Positions 18,407-27,615 of a DNA stretch of 64,000 nucleotides are shown here, piece after piece (position 1 is the first letter of the stretch; every line of letters starts with the position of its first letter). The stretch covers positions 2,480,001 to 2,544,000 of the forward strand of contig NZ_CP151087.1 of NCBI RefSeq assembly GCF_038396785.1. The letters run 5' to 3'. This stretch comes from Sphingobacterium thalpophilum. Its GTDB lineage: Bacteria > Bacteroidota > Bacteroidia > Sphingobacteriales > Sphingobacteriaceae. Made by a program: the position numbers and the translations under genes. The notes under the pieces are model-generated. The model saw nothing but the letters and a program-made list of their open reading frames with translations. It was not told where the DNA came from and did no database searches.

Positions 18407-19213
18407 CTACTTTTCGAGTCCTTTGATCCAGTTCAGTATCAACAGGCAACCAGGCGCATACACTCCCCCATGATCAAACCCCTGTAGCTGGTACAACGAG
18501 GTTCTGGTATGCCCTACCTGTTTTAAGACCGCTGCCAAATGGGCGTTTTCTTCAAACCGTGCCGCCATTTCCAATTGTTGATCCCCAGTGATCAGGAGAA
18601 TTGGCGGTGCATCTTTCCGTGCGAACGAAAGCGGTGCAAAATGATCAATCTGGGGGATCACCATAGATTGACCACGTTCCTTTTTAATCGTATAATGCGT
18701 ATTTGTTTGCCCACTAATCGGTGCCAGCCCTTTTATATTATTTGCATCAACACCAAATTTTTGCAGGTAATGCTTATCCAAACCAACCATTAAAGCCAAA
18801 TATCCGCCTGCTGAATGTCCCGACACATAAATTTTTGAGGGATCTCCGCCATAGTTTGCAATATGTGAAAATGTCCATGCAACAGCCTCAGCAGCATCTT
18901 CGATATAGCTCGGCGCTTTCGCTCTGGGGCTTAGCCTATAATTGGCTGCTATAACCGCTACACCTTTTTCTTTAAGTTCAAGTGGAATAAATTTATTTCC
19001 CTCCTCTAGTCCACCTCCATGAAACCATACGATGGTAGCAAAATTTTTACGATCAGTCGGGATATAGATATCCAATTTACAACGTTCTTTCTTATAAGAA
19101 TCTGGTTCATCAGGTTTACAATAGGCAACGTCGGTTGTCGTTTTATATTGCTGCGCAAAAATCAAACTCGGTGAAAACAGAAAAAAGAAGATAATAAGCA
19201 ATTTGGAGGACAT
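18407..19213 (-). CDS. Alpha/beta hydrolase, exported esterase-like
   Basis: This 268-residue protein has a signal peptide (LLIIFFFLFSPSLIFAQ). It has the hormone-sensitive-lipase type oxyanion motif HGGG (VWFHGGGLEEGN), the nucleophile elbow GHSAGG, a likely acid Asp in LLITGDQQ, and the catalytic His in GFDHGGVY. It likely hydrolyses small esters in the periplasm. The substrate is unknown. It is monocistronic, upstream of the copper operon in the same direction but separated by 145 bp. Confidence 0.87.
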   Translation of the reverse strand: MSSKLLIIFFFLFSPSLIFAQQYKTTTDVAYCKPDEPDSYKKERCKLDIYIPTDRKNFATIVWFHGGGLEEGNKFIPLELKEKGVAVIAANYRLSPRAKAPSYIEDAAEAVAWTFSHIANYGGDPSKIYVSGHSAGGYLALMVGLDKHYLQKFGVDANNIKGLAPISGQTNTHYTIKKERGQSMVIPQIDHFAPLSFARKDAPPILLITGDQQLEMAARFEENAHLAAVLKQVGHTRTSLYQLQGFDHGGVYAPGCLLILNWIKGLEK

Positions 19214-19391
19214 ATAAATCGTGTTTAAGTGTTAAATAGCTTAAAGTTAACAAAACTCAATCAAAACCATTTGGTTGCACCAAAATAAGTTTCAACTTTA
19301 CACTTTTTATTATATATTGATAATTATCTGACAACAGATATAACAAAACCCAAATTTTCCTGTTATTAACTTAGAAAACATCATATATTTT

Positions 19392-19835
19392 ATGGAACAG
19401 ATAAAGATTGAAACCCATATCAACGTACGCGTAGAAACGATCTGGAATGCCTATAACTCGGCCGAGGATATCATGCAATGGAATCATGCTTCAGATGACT
19501 GGCACTGTACAAGTTCGATCAATGATTTACGTATTGGCGGAAAGTTCAAAAACCGAATGGAGGCAAAAGATGGATCTATGGGCTTTGATTTTGAAGGCAG
19601 CTATACCGCGCTTGAACCCTTTAAAAAAATAGCCTATGTTATGCCTGATGGTCGTCATGTTGAAATCAACTTCAATGCAAAAAAGTCTGCTACGGATATC
19701 ACGATAATCTTTGATGCAGAAACGGAAAATCCTATTGATATGCAACGTAATGGATGGCAGGCCATACTCGAAAATTTCAGATCCTACGTTGAAAACACCT
19801 ATGCAACGACACAGCTCGGGCAATCGCATGAATGA
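19392..19835 (+). CDS. SRPBCC (AHSA1-type) family protein
   Basis: This 147-residue protein starts with the family pattern IKIETHINVRVETIWNAY and SAEDIMQWNHASDDW. RIGGKFKNRMEAKDG and a terminal amphipathic helix (GWQAILENFRSYVEN) follow. Such proteins form a helix-grip hydrophobic cavity; the ligand is not predictable. It has its own AT-rich upstream region. Confidence 0.85.
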   Translation: MEQIKIETHINVRVETIWNAYNSAEDIMQWNHASDDWHCTSSINDLRIGGKFKNRMEAKDGSMGFDFEGSYTALEPFKKIAYVMPDGRHVEINFNAKKSATDITIIFDAETENPIDMQRNGWQAILENFRSYVENTYATTQLGQSHE

Positions 19836-19993
19836 CGATTGAGCTTAGCTTGTCTTTTCATGCGATCATCTTTTAAATAAAGGATATGCTTAGGATTCTT
19901 AAAAGTATAGTTATATTTAGCCACTAATTCGTCTCCCCCTTCTTCATAGAAAGCGGAGAACGATACCAACAAAACGCGATAAAAAGATTACAT

Positions 19994-20452
19994 ATGACAA
20001 TAATTAACAATTATGAAGAGTACAAAGCCTTTGAAGGAAAATCATTAGGCGAATCCCAATGGCATGTTATTGATCAAAAACAAATTAATCAATTTGCGGA
20101 TGCAACCCTTGACCACCAATGGATTCATTTAGATAGTGAAAAGGCCAAAACTGATAGTCCTTTCAAATCGACTATTGCTCATGGCTATCTGACCTTGTCC
20201 CTTATTCCTTATTTATGGAAACAAATTGCTGAAGTAAGAAATGTCAAAATGGAAATCAATTATGGAATTGAAAACCTACGTTTTGCACAACCTGTTTTGG
20301 TTGACAATGCTGTACAGCTCCATACACAAGTAAAATCGGTTGTCAATTTGAGAGGGGTTGTCAAAGTTACCATCGAAGCTACATTGAAAATCAAAGACAG
20401 TGCAAAACCGGCGTACGTGGGTGATGTGATCTTCTTATATCATTTCAATTAA
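19994..20452 (+). CDS. MaoC-type dehydratase (hotdog fold)
   Basis: This 152-residue single-hotdog protein carries the hydratase signature: INQFADATLDHQWIHLD holds the Asp/His pair and STIAHGYLTLSLIP the next conserved block. MaoC-like enzymes hydrate enoyl-CoA thioesters. ENLRFAQPVLVDNAVQL is also typical. It is probably monocistronic. Confidence 0.9.
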   Translation: MTIINNYEEYKAFEGKSLGESQWHVIDQKQINQFADATLDHQWIHLDSEKAKTDSPFKSTIAHGYLTLSLIPYLWKQIAEVRNVKMEINYGIENLRFAQPVLVDNAVQLHTQVKSVVNLRGVVKVTIEATLKIKDSAKPAYVGDVIFLYHFN

Positions 20453-20492
20453 TTCCGATCTTAGACTATAGGCCATTAGCGAATTCTTATAC

Positions 20493-20957
20493 ATGCGCAA
20501 TAGCTTTCAAATAAAACTTGTTACAAATCATAAGGAATATCCTTATGATTTGTTGCTTTTGGCAGACGAAACCATTCATGCAATTGACAAATACCTCTAT
20601 GAATCGCTAGTTTATGTTGTCTATGAAACGGTAAAACCGATCGCTGTTTTCTGTTTGTATCCGGTCAATACAGAGACATTAGAAATTAAAAACATCGCCG
20701 TATCACCCGAGTTTCAAGGTATGGGGCTCGGAAGTCAACTGCTTGATTTTGTCAAGGAAAATTACCGGCAATATCCGAACCTGATTGTGGGTACCGCAGA
20801 TTGTGGTTTGGCTCAAATTCGTTTTTATGAACGAAATGGCTTTGTTAAATACGCCGTCCGTAAAGATTTTTTCATTGAAAATTATGAGCTGCCTATTTAT
20901 GAAAATGGCCAGTTGTTGAAAGATATGATTATGCTGAGGTATACGTTAAATTCCTAG
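20493..20957 (+). CDS. GNAT family N-acetyltransferase
   Basis: This 154-residue protein holds the acetyl-CoA pocket motif A (IAVSPEFQGMGLGSQLLDFVKE) and the terminal FYERNGFVKYAVRKDFF. The substrate is unknown. Its last 4 bp overlap the 3' end of the convergent transporter gene. Confidence 0.9.
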   Translation: MRNSFQIKLVTNHKEYPYDLLLLADETIHAIDKYLYESLVYVVYETVKPIAVFCLYPVNTETLEIKNIAVSPEFQGMGLGSQLLDFVKENYRQYPNLIVGTADCGLAQIRFYERNGFVKYAVRKDFFIENYELPIYENGQLLKDMIMLRYTLNS

Positions 20958-21928
20958 AGACAAAAATAGATATAGACGAGTACTGGTATTGATAATCCCA
21001 ACCACAGCACTACACCCTGTAGTATTGCTTTAAAACCTACTGCCAACAAGACCTCCCTCGACAAACTTGCTCCAATTAAAAACAACGTTAAGGTAAGCCC
21101 CATCTTTGAAATAGAAACCACATAGCCTCCTATATACTGAAAAAAAGGGATATAACTTGTTAAGATAACCGCCAATACAAAGAGACCAATAAAATACGGT
21201 ATTTTAATTCTTGTCCCTTTGGTTTTGAATGCTACAGCACTTAAACAGGCAATTGGAATGATCCATAACGCTCTGGTCAATTTTACGGTTGTCGCAACCT
21301 GTAGTGCTTCATTACCGTACTTACTTGCCGCACCAACGACAGAACTGGTATCCTGTATGGCAACCGCACACCATAAACCAAATTGCGTCTGGCTGAGATC
21401 AAGCAAATGACCGACGACAGGAAATACAAATAAAGCAATGGCATTTAGTACAAATATGGCCCCTAACGCCACACTTACTTGCTTTTCATTGGCTTTTATC
21501 GTCGGTGAAACCGCAGCAATGGCACTTCCTCCACAAATGGCAGTGCCAACAGAAATCAAATAAGCGGTCACCTTTTCCAACTTGAGTAACCTACCCAATA
21601 GATAGCCCAATGATAATGTTCCGAGAATAGAAATAACGGTTAACACAAACCCCTGCTTACCCGTTTGGATAGCTGTATCGATATTCATTCCAAATCCAAG
21701 TCCAACCACAGAAATCTGTAACAAAATCTGTGTTGCCCTGTGATTGACTGCCAGAAAGGGGTGACCAATCCATTGCGCCACAATAATACCCAAAAGTAAG
21801 GCAAGAGGGGCCGATACAAATGGGGTAAGACATAATACAAATAGGAGTATAAAAATGATTTCCCGAACGGAGACCTTATGATTGAGCAGCTGCTTATAAC
21901 GAATTGCCGTATTTATTTTTTTGTCCAT
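20954..21928 (-). CDS. YeiH/UPF0324 family putative sulfate exporter
   Basis: This 324-residue protein has about nine to ten membrane spans. The signature TAICGGSAIAAVSPTIKA near residue 130 and the block LWCAVAIQDTSSVVGAASKYG define the YeiH family. Members are annotated as putative sulfate or thiosulfate exporters, but the substrate is not well established. The nearby cysE-cysM genes (22607-24300) make a sulfur link attractive but not proven. It converges with the GNAT gene with a 4-bp overlap. Confidence 0.88.
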   Translation of the reverse strand: MDKKINTAIRYKQLLNHKVSVREIIFILLFVLCLTPFVSAPLALLLGIIVAQWIGHPFLAVNHRATQILLQISVVGLGFGMNIDTAIQTGKQGFVLTVISILGTLSLGYLLGRLLKLEKVTAYLISVGTAICGGSAIAAVSPTIKANEKQVSVALGAIFVLNAIALFVFPVVGHLLDLSQTQFGLWCAVAIQDTSSVVGAASKYGNEALQVATTVKLTRALWIIPIACLSAVAFKTKGTRIKIPYFIGLFVLAVILTSYIPFFQYIGGYVVSISKMGLTLTLFLIGASLSREVLLAVGFKAILQGVVLWLGLSIPVLVYIYFCL

Positions 21929-22170
21929 GACAATGATGCTTTGATTTGGTACAAAATTGAATAACTCTCAATTATTTTAAAAGACACAATTACAAATGAG
22001 TCATAACAATTGGTTATAACAGACAACTGCATTTTAACCAAAATAATTAAAGGATACGCTATTAAAATGAAAGAATCCTTCCCATTAGAACATTAAAGTA
22101 TTACGATAAATGATTATATTTCAACGAGGTTATTCATAGGAATTAAACTTGACTTAATAATTATATACCG

Positions 22171-22530
22171 ATGACACTGACAGCCATTCATCCCAAACTG
22201 CCCATGCGCAACAAAACCATCACAAAAGATTTTTATCTACATAAACTTGGATTTTCATTATGTGGAGCAGTCGATTACGAAGGTTACCTGATGCTAAAAA
22301 AAGACCATATTGAAATTCATTTTTTTGAATTCCAAGAACTTCCACCAGAAGAAAATTATGGTATGGTTTATATACGCACAGACGACATTGATTGTCTGTA
22401 TCAGTCTTTTCAAGAAAATCACGTTGAGATTCACCCTAATGGCAAACTTGAGATTAAGCCCTGGGGTCAGCGGGAGTTTTCGATTTTAGATCCCGACAGT
22501 AATCTACTCACCTTTGGCGCCGATGCTTAA
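22171..22530 (+). CDS. Glyoxalase/bleomycin-resistance family (VOC) protein
   Basis: This 119-residue protein has the VOC layout. ITKDFYLHKLGFSLC starts the first module, HIEIHFFEF carries the His/Glu strand, and WGQREFSILDPDSNLLTFG is the typical end. It resembles bleomycin-binding-type members, but the ligand is unknown. Confidence 0.88.
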   Translation: MTLTAIHPKLPMRNKTITKDFYLHKLGFSLCGAVDYEGYLMLKKDHIEIHFFEFQELPPEENYGMVYIRTDDIDCLYQSFQENHVEIHPNGKLEIKPWGQREFSILDPDSNLLTFGADA

Positions 22531-22538
22531 ATAGCGAA

Positions 22539-22586
22539 AAGCCCACTAAAGATTGCTAAAAATCAGCAAAGATCCATAGTGGGCTT
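22539..22586 (+). terminator. Shared terminator between the VOC gene and cysM
   Basis: AAGCCCACTA (22539-22548) pairs with TAGTGGGCTT (22577-22586). The inner sequence can also pair (ttgctaaaaatcagcaa). It lies between two convergent genes and could serve both. Confidence 0.7.
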
Positions 22587-22606
22587 GGTATTGTTCGTAT
22601 GGGTTC

Positions 22607-23479
22607 TTAGCCAAAAAGGTCTGAACTCAAATAGCGGTCACCTCGGTCACAGGCAATAAATACAATAAGGCCTTCGTCGATTTCATTTGCAATTTTAAGT
22701 GCTCCTGCAAAAGCTCCACCGGTGCTCATTCCTGCAAAAACCCCTTCACGCTTAACAAGTTCCCGGGCAAGCGCTGTTGCCTCCTGTTGGGATATATCGA
22801 TAACGCGATCTACCCTGCTTGGATCAAAAATCTTAGGCAGATAGGCTTCGGGCCAACGCCGTATGCCTGGTATGGAAGATTCAGGAGTGGGCTGACAGCC
22901 TACGATCTGAATGGCTGCATTTTTTTCCTTCAAATAGATGGAATTTCCCATAATTGTCCCCGTAGTCCCCATGGCGCTTACAAAATGTGTAATCTTCCCC
23001 GCAGTATCACGCCAGATTTCAGGTCCCGTTGTTTTGATATGTGCTTCGTAGTTATCTGGATTTGCAAATTGATTCAATATAAAATAGCCTTCTTTTTCGG
23101 CCTTTTCTTCTGCATAATCGCGACATATTTCCATGGATTCCAATAAAGTAACTTTCGCCCCGTAAGCCTCCATCGTAAGCGTTCGCTCCCGCGTTGAAGA
23201 AGCTGGCATCACAAGCTCGAGGTTAAGTCCATATATACCGGCGATCATAGCAAGTGCGATCCCCGTATTACCGCTCGTTGCCTCGATCAATTTACTATCT
23301 TTTGTAATATCGCCCCGCTCCATCGCCGAACGGATCATATTGAGTGCTGCACGATCTTTCACCGAGCCCGCAGGATTATTACCCTCCATTTTTGCAAAGA
23401 TCCGCACCTTGGGATTTGTATGAAATTGTGTAATCTCGACTAAGGGTGTATTTCCTATGGTATCTATGATATTTCCCAT
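22607..23479 (-). CDS. cysM: Cysteine synthase B-type, O-acetylserine sulfhydrylase
   Basis: This 290-residue PLP enzyme makes cysteine from O-acetylserine and sulfide. The PLP lysine is in NPAGSVKDRAALNMI, the substrate loop is EATSGNTGIAL, and the phosphate-binding glycine loop is SAMGTTGTIMG. The length and RRWPEAYLPKIFD segment fit the CysM branch. It begins 5 bp after the stop of the serine acetyltransferase gene, so the two steps of cysteine synthesis are encoded together. Confidence 0.93.
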   Translation of the reverse strand: MGNIIDTIGNTPLVEITQFHTNPKVRIFAKMEGNNPAGSVKDRAALNMIRSAMERGDITKDSKLIEATSGNTGIALAMIAGIYGLNLELVMPASSTRERTLTMEAYGAKVTLLESMEICRDYAEEKAEKEGYFILNQFANPDNYEAHIKTTGPEIWRDTAGKITHFVSAMGTTGTIMGNSIYLKEKNAAIQIVGCQPTPESSIPGIRRWPEAYLPKIFDPSRVDRVIDISQQEATALARELVKREGVFAGMSTGGAFAGALKIANEIDEGLIVFIACDRGDRYLSSDLFG

Positions 23480-23484
23480 GGTAT

Positions 23485-24294
23485 CTATATTATTGGTTTT
23501 GAATCTATAAATTTTGATGTAGCCTGATGGTATACGGTGGTGTAAGGCTCGACAGAACTTGTCAACCAGACATTCCCGCCAATGACCGAATGATGGCCGA
23601 TGTGTGTTTCGCCGCCCAGGATTGTGGCTCCAGAGTAGATAATAACATGATCGCCAATTGTCGGGTGGCGTTTTACATTGGAAAACACCTTATCCACACT
23701 CAGGGCCCCCAGGGTTACACCCTGATAAAGTTTCACATAATTACCGATGGTGCAGGTTTCGCCGATAACCAATCCGGTGCCATGGTCAATATGCAGATGA
23801 TGGCCTATTGTTGCTCCAGGATGGATATCAATTCCCGTTTTGGAATGCGCATGTTCTGTCAATATGCGCGGTATCAAAGGAACACCCAGGCGATGTAGTT
23901 CGTTCGCCATCCGGAAAATACAGATCGCAAAGAAACCGGGATAAGTACGTACAACCTCTCTTTTATTCTGTGCTGCAGGATCGCCATCCATCAATGCATC
24001 TGCATCCCAGCACATCAATTCATAAAGTTGTGGAATCCGTTCAAAAAACTGGTGCGCTACTTCCGAGTGATTGCAGCTTTGACAAGCTTTGGATTTGCTC
24101 AGGAGCTGCTCAAGCTCCAATTCAAATTGTTCAAAAGCGAGCTTCACATCATCGACCGATTTCATCTCGCTAGAATTTCGTTCGGGGAAGAGCACATCCA
24201 CAATTCGGATAGCCCAGCCGCAGATCTTCTTGTTAGAAGGCATTTCTAGAACAGCCAATTGCTGTTCATAGATATGTTGATAAAAATCATGCAT
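23485..24294 (-). CDS. cysE: Serine O-acetyltransferase (EpsC/CysE type)
   Basis: This enzyme acetylates serine with acetyl-CoA, the step before cysM. I chose ATG at 24294; an in-frame GTG at 24300 gives two more residues. The N-terminal half is helical. The C-terminal half is a left-handed beta-helix of hexapeptide repeats (GIDIHPGATIGHHLHIDHGTGLVIGETCTIG, shown here only as GIDIHPGATIG...GETCTIG), with the catalytic HIDHGTG motif. It forms an operon with cysM. Confidence 0.93.
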   Translation of the reverse strand: MHDFYQHIYEQQLAVLEMPSNKKICGWAIRIVDVLFPERNSSEMKSVDDVKLAFEQFELELEQLLSKSKACQSCNHSEVAHQFFERIPQLYELMCWDADALMDGDPAAQNKREVVRTYPGFFAICIFRMANELHRLGVPLIPRILTEHAHSKTGIDIHPGATIGHHLHIDHGTGLVIGETCTIGNYVKLYQGVTLGALSVDKVFSNVKRHPTIGDHVIIYSGATILGGETHIGHHSVIGGNVWLTSSVEPYTTVYHQATSKFIDSKPII

Positions 24295-24313
24295 CTTCAC
24301 TAGTTTATTAAAA

Positions 24314-24321
24314 CAAATATA
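24314..24321 (-). promoter_or_regulatory. Putative -7 box for cysE-cysM
   Basis: On the minus strand the sequence reads TATATTTG, an exact match to the Bacteroidota -7 consensus TAnnTTTG, 19 bp before the cysE ATG. No good TTTG is present 19 bp further upstream, so only the -7 half is supported. Confidence 0.5.
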
Positions 24322-24414
24322 CTATACAATATTGATAGATTAAGCCTTATTATCAAAACTTAGCCCCATTGCCGATCATTGAGCTCATTTGATGAGCAGA
24401 GCATATCTTTTAGC

Positions 24415-24798
24415 TTAGCGAACCAAGCGTTCAAACAGCTCGTTCAATGTTGCTTCGGGATCCTCACATAATCCGGGGTGTGGTGCCGAGCATTGAATCA
24501 GGGTACTCCGCTTCGCTGTGAGCCAACGAAACCGTTCAGTGATATCTAACTCGGCAAGTTTACCGGCATCTTTTTCGCCGTGGCAGATTCGCTGGAAGGA
24601 AGACAGATGATTTTCGATCAACTCCAACTCGATATTCGGGCAAAGAGCACGCACCTTTTGTTCATTGACCAGATAAACCATCTTCGCAAAACGATACTTA
24701 CGACAATAAAGAGCTACGCCTACATTGATAAATTCCTCTCGCTCCACTCGTGGTATCAAACGTACCACAGCATACTCATATACGGTCTTTTCTGGCAT
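24415..24798 (-). CDS. DUF3037 family protein
   Basis: This 127-residue protein contains the family start YEYAVVRLIPRVEREEFINVGVALYC and the mid part CPNIELELIENHL. The function is not known. Its first 23 bp overlap the end of the HipA-like gene, so the two are translationally coupled. Confidence 0.85.
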   Translation of the reverse strand: MPEKTVYEYAVVRLIPRVEREEFINVGVALYCRKYRFAKMVYLVNEQKVRALCPNIELELIENHLSSFQRICHGEKDAGKLAELDITERFRWLTAKRSTLIQCSAPHPGLCEDPEATLNELFERLVR

Positions 24799-25573
24799 CT
24801 TCTATTTGTTTTACAAAAATGGATGAATTGGCTACACGCTGTTTCAGGAAAGAAACATACACTTCGCGCGCATCGGCTGCGGAGAGCTCACGTTCGGCAT
24901 CTTCCAGCCATTCATCGGGTACCACCGCCAATATTCCACGAAATACCGCTTCCGTAAAAACGGAACGATATTCCTGATCTATTTTCTCCACCATACTCGC
25001 ATTTTTGAGCAGTACGTGATCTTTAATCTGAACAAATGGTTTTAGGGATTGTTCTTCCCAGTTATCCCAACTGTGATGAAAATATAAGGAAGCGCCGTGA
25101 TCTATCAACCAAAGTTCTTTATGCCATATCAGCATATTTGTATTCCGAACGGTACGGTCAACATTCATCAAGAGAGAATCCAACCAGACAATTTTCGAAG
25201 CTTCCTCCGCGCCGATGGCATCAACATTCGCATCAAATGTGATGGCTCCACTCAGAAAATGAAGTCCCAGGTTTTTGCCTACACTAAATTTGAGCAGATC
25301 CTGAATTTCTTCATCGGGTTCTGTACGGCCAAAGGATTCGTCCAACTCCGCAAATACAATTTCGGGCACTCTTAATTTGAGCAATCTTGCTATCTCTCCA
25401 CCGATCAGTTCTGCGATCAATGCTTTTCGTCCCTGACCTGCCCCTCTAAATTTTATAACATAACTAAAGCCGTCATCGGCATCAACTAATGCGGGCAAAG
25501 ACCCTCCTTCCCGAAATGGCTGGACATATCGGATGATCTCTACATCTCTAATAACAGGTTGTTTAAAATCCAT
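24776..25573 (-). CDS. HipA-like kinase family protein
   Basis: This 265-residue protein begins PVIRDVEIIRYVQPFREGGSLPALVDADDGFSYVIKF (a nucleotide-binding lobe; pattern GGSLPALV...YVIKF). It continues with LIAELIGGEIARLL and a catalytic-lobe part WLDSLLMNVDRTVRNTNMLIW...LWLIDHGASLYFH. VDRTxxNTN and IDHG match the HxDxxxxN/DxD-like kinase motifs of HipA relatives. It is far shorter than HipA toxins and has no HipB partner. Pairing with DUF3037 in an overlapping arrangement suggests a joint function that is undefined. A -7-like box (TAAGTTTG, minus strand, 25623-25630) lies upstream. Confidence 0.8.
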   Translation of the reverse strand: MDFKQPVIRDVEIIRYVQPFREGGSLPALVDADDGFSYVIKFRGAGQGRKALIAELIGGEIARLLKLRVPEIVFAELDESFGRTEPDEEIQDLLKFSVGKNLGLHFLSGAITFDANVDAIGAEEASKIVWLDSLLMNVDRTVRNTNMLIWHKELWLIDHGASLYFHHSWDNWEEQSLKPFVQIKDHVLLKNASMVEKIDQEYRSVFTEAVFRGILAVVPDEWLEDAERELSAADAREVYVSFLKQRVANSSIFVKQIEDARKDRI

Positions 25574-25801
25574 GAATTATATTTTTACGATCTTCAAAGT
25601 TGGTAATACCATGCAAACTGATCAAACTTATCTAAAGTTACCTATATTTAAACGTTTGCAGCTATAGGAAACGAGAAATTCACGTCATGTACTTGCACAA
25701 TGCCGCTACTCTTTGTCCCTGCGAACTATTAAGTGTGGTAATATCCAAAATTATTGCTTATATTTTAGCAATAAAGCACAAATTGTACATTCATTTGACC
25801 G

Positions 25802-25830
25802 TTGGAAGTATTATTTTCTAATTATATTTG
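25802..25830 (+). promoter_or_regulatory. Promoter of the DUF1599-DoxX-aroK-GDPD operon
   Basis: TTGG at 25802 is followed after 18 bp by TATATTTG (25823-25830), an exact -7 consensus. The predicted start is near 25836, leaving a leader of about 40 nt to the ATG at 25876. Confidence 0.65.
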
Positions 25831-25875
25831 TAGTGTAATCACAACTTGTCTCATCAAGTTTCTTCAATCAACGAT

Positions 25876-26418
25876 ATGGATACCATTCAGGAATATAACA
25901 ATGTTATCAAACATTGTCAGGATTTATTTATTAAAAAAACAAAAGATTATGGAACGGCCTGGCGGATTATGCGCCTATCTTCCATTACAGACCAGATTTA
26001 CATTAAAGCACAACGTATACGCACGCTAGAAATCAAAAAGGTTTCCAAAGTTGGCGAAGGCATTGTCGACGAATATATCGGTATTATCAATTACTGTGTC
26101 ATGGCCATGATTCAGATTGATTTGGGTGAAGATGGTGAAGAAAATCTGGATCCAACTTTTGTGAATCAGAAATATACCGAAAAGGTTACCGAGACCAGAG
26201 ATCTCATGCTTGCCAAAAACCACGATTATGGTGAAGCATGGCGCGATATGCGTGTTTCTTCCATGACAGATCTGATCTTGATGAAAATTCACCGCGTTAA
26301 ACAAATTGAAGATAATGATGGGCAAACCCTTGTTTCTGAAGGCATCCATGCCAACTATCAAGATATGCTCAACTACGCAGTTTTTGCATTAATTAAATTA
26401 GGAATTGCACAACAATAA
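25876..26418 (+). CDS. DUF1599 domain protein (tandem-repeat)
   Basis: This protein has 180 residues from the ATG at 25876. An upstream in-frame TTG at 25846 would add ten residues. It has two copies of the same module: KTKDYGTAWRIMRLSSITDQIYIKAQRIR and NHDYGEAWRDMRVSSMTDLILMKIHRVK (patterns DYGxAWRxMRxSSxTD). DUF1599 resembles nucleotide-processing folds; its biochemistry is not established. It is the first gene of a tight operon; the next start is 7 bp downstream. Confidence 0.87.
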   Translation: MDTIQEYNNVIKHCQDLFIKKTKDYGTAWRIMRLSSITDQIYIKAQRIRTLEIKKVSKVGEGIVDEYIGIINYCVMAMIQIDLGEDGEENLDPTFVNQKYTEKVTETRDLMLAKNHDYGEAWRDMRVSSMTDLILMKIHRVKQIEDNDGQTLVSEGIHANYQDMLNYAVFALIKLGIAQQ

Positions 26419-26425
26419 TCGGATT

Positions 26426-27610
26426 ATGACAGCCACACAGCAGCGTACCAAAACAAATTATCTTTTAGGATTTTGCCGGATTTTTACGGGACTTTTGTTC
26501 ATATTCTCCGGTTTTATTAAAGCAAATGACCCGACAGGGTTTGGCTATAAGCTTCAGGAATACTTTGAGGTCTTTCATCTCACAGCTTTTAATGAATACG
26601 CCACTGCCATGGCCGTGGTGATATGTGGTTTTGAAATTTTGTTAGGCGCACTTTTATTACTTGGGGTTTATGCAAATACCGTTGCCTGGGGCCTGCTGCT
26701 GCTGATCCTGTTTTTCACCTTTCTAACCTTCTATTCGGCATTTTTTGAGGTCGTGACCTCATGTGGTTGTTTTGGCGATGCCATCCCACTCACACCTTGG
26801 CAATCATTTTCTAAAGATCTGGTGCTCTTGGCCTTGATCCTTATTATATTTTTTAACCGAAAACAATTACGATCAATTATCAAAGGATCAGGCAATCAAT
26901 TCGTTGCTACTTTGATTACAGCGATCATCTCCTTAGGTATTGGTGTTTACACCGTAAACTACCTCCCCTTTATTGATTTCTTACCCTACAAAGTTGGCAA
27001 CAACTTACCTTCATTAATGGTATTACCTGAAGGCAAACAAGGCGATGTCTTTGAGCAAATCTATACCATGAAAAACAAAAAGACAGGCGAAACCAAAAAG
27101 GTCAATGACAAAGTCTATATGGCTGACAAGCTATGGGAAGATGAATCATGGGAAATTATAGGTGAGCCTGAGAGTAGATTAGTAAAAAAAGGATATGACA
27201 TCCCTATTCCTGATCTCTTAATTACAGACGCTGATGGTGCAGATCATACACAGGAAATCATTGCCAACCCGTATTATAACCTTGTGATCGTTGCAAAAGA
27301 TCTTTCTTCGACCAATATTGATGCTATCCAAAAGATCAATCAGACAGCCATTCAGTTAACAAAAGATTATAATGGACTGCGCGTTGTTCTATTGACTGCT
27401 TCTGCATCCAAAGACGCGCAATATCTGAGTGATAAAATGCAATTAATTGCGGAGATATTCTATGCCGATCTCATTCCTCTGAAAAGCATGGTGAGAGCAA
27501 ATCCTGGTGTACTGCTCCTAAAAGGAGGCAACGTCGTCGGAAAATGGCACTATAATAATTTTCCGGATGCCAAAACCATTGAAGATAAATTTCTAAGTAA
27601 AGACAAATAG
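26426..27610 (+). CDS. DoxX-like membrane protein with C-terminal soluble domain (BT_3928 type)
   Basis: This protein has 394 residues from the ATG at 26426, chosen because it does not overlap the upstream gene. The first about 165 residues hold four spans in DoxX style (FCRIFTGLLFIFSGFIKANDP, then a SCGCFGD motif after the third span). A further span (LITAIISLGIGVYTVNYLPF) precedes a soluble extracytoplasmic domain of about 200 residues with a thioredoxin-like tail (PGVLLLKGGNVVGKWHYNNFP). The CGCFG motif is shared with methylamine-utilization MauE-like proteins, so a role in disulphide or redox transfer is possible. Confidence 0.8.
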   Translation: MTATQQRTKTNYLLGFCRIFTGLLFIFSGFIKANDPTGFGYKLQEYFEVFHLTAFNEYATAMAVVICGFEILLGALLLLGVYANTVAWGLLLLILFFTFLTFYSAFFEVVTSCGCFGDAIPLTPWQSFSKDLVLLALILIIFFNRKQLRSIIKGSGNQFVATLITAIISLGIGVYTVNYLPFIDFLPYKVGNNLPSLMVLPEGKQGDVFEQIYTMKNKKTGETKKVNDKVYMADKLWEDESWEIIGEPESRLVKKGYDIPIPDLLITDADGADHTQEIIANPYYNLVIVAKDLSSTNIDAIQKINQTAIQLTKDYNGLRVVLLTASASKDAQYLSDKMQLIAEIFYADLIPLKSMVRANPGVLLLKGGNVVGKWHYNNFPDAKTIEDKFLSKDK

Positions 27611-27615
27611 TACCT

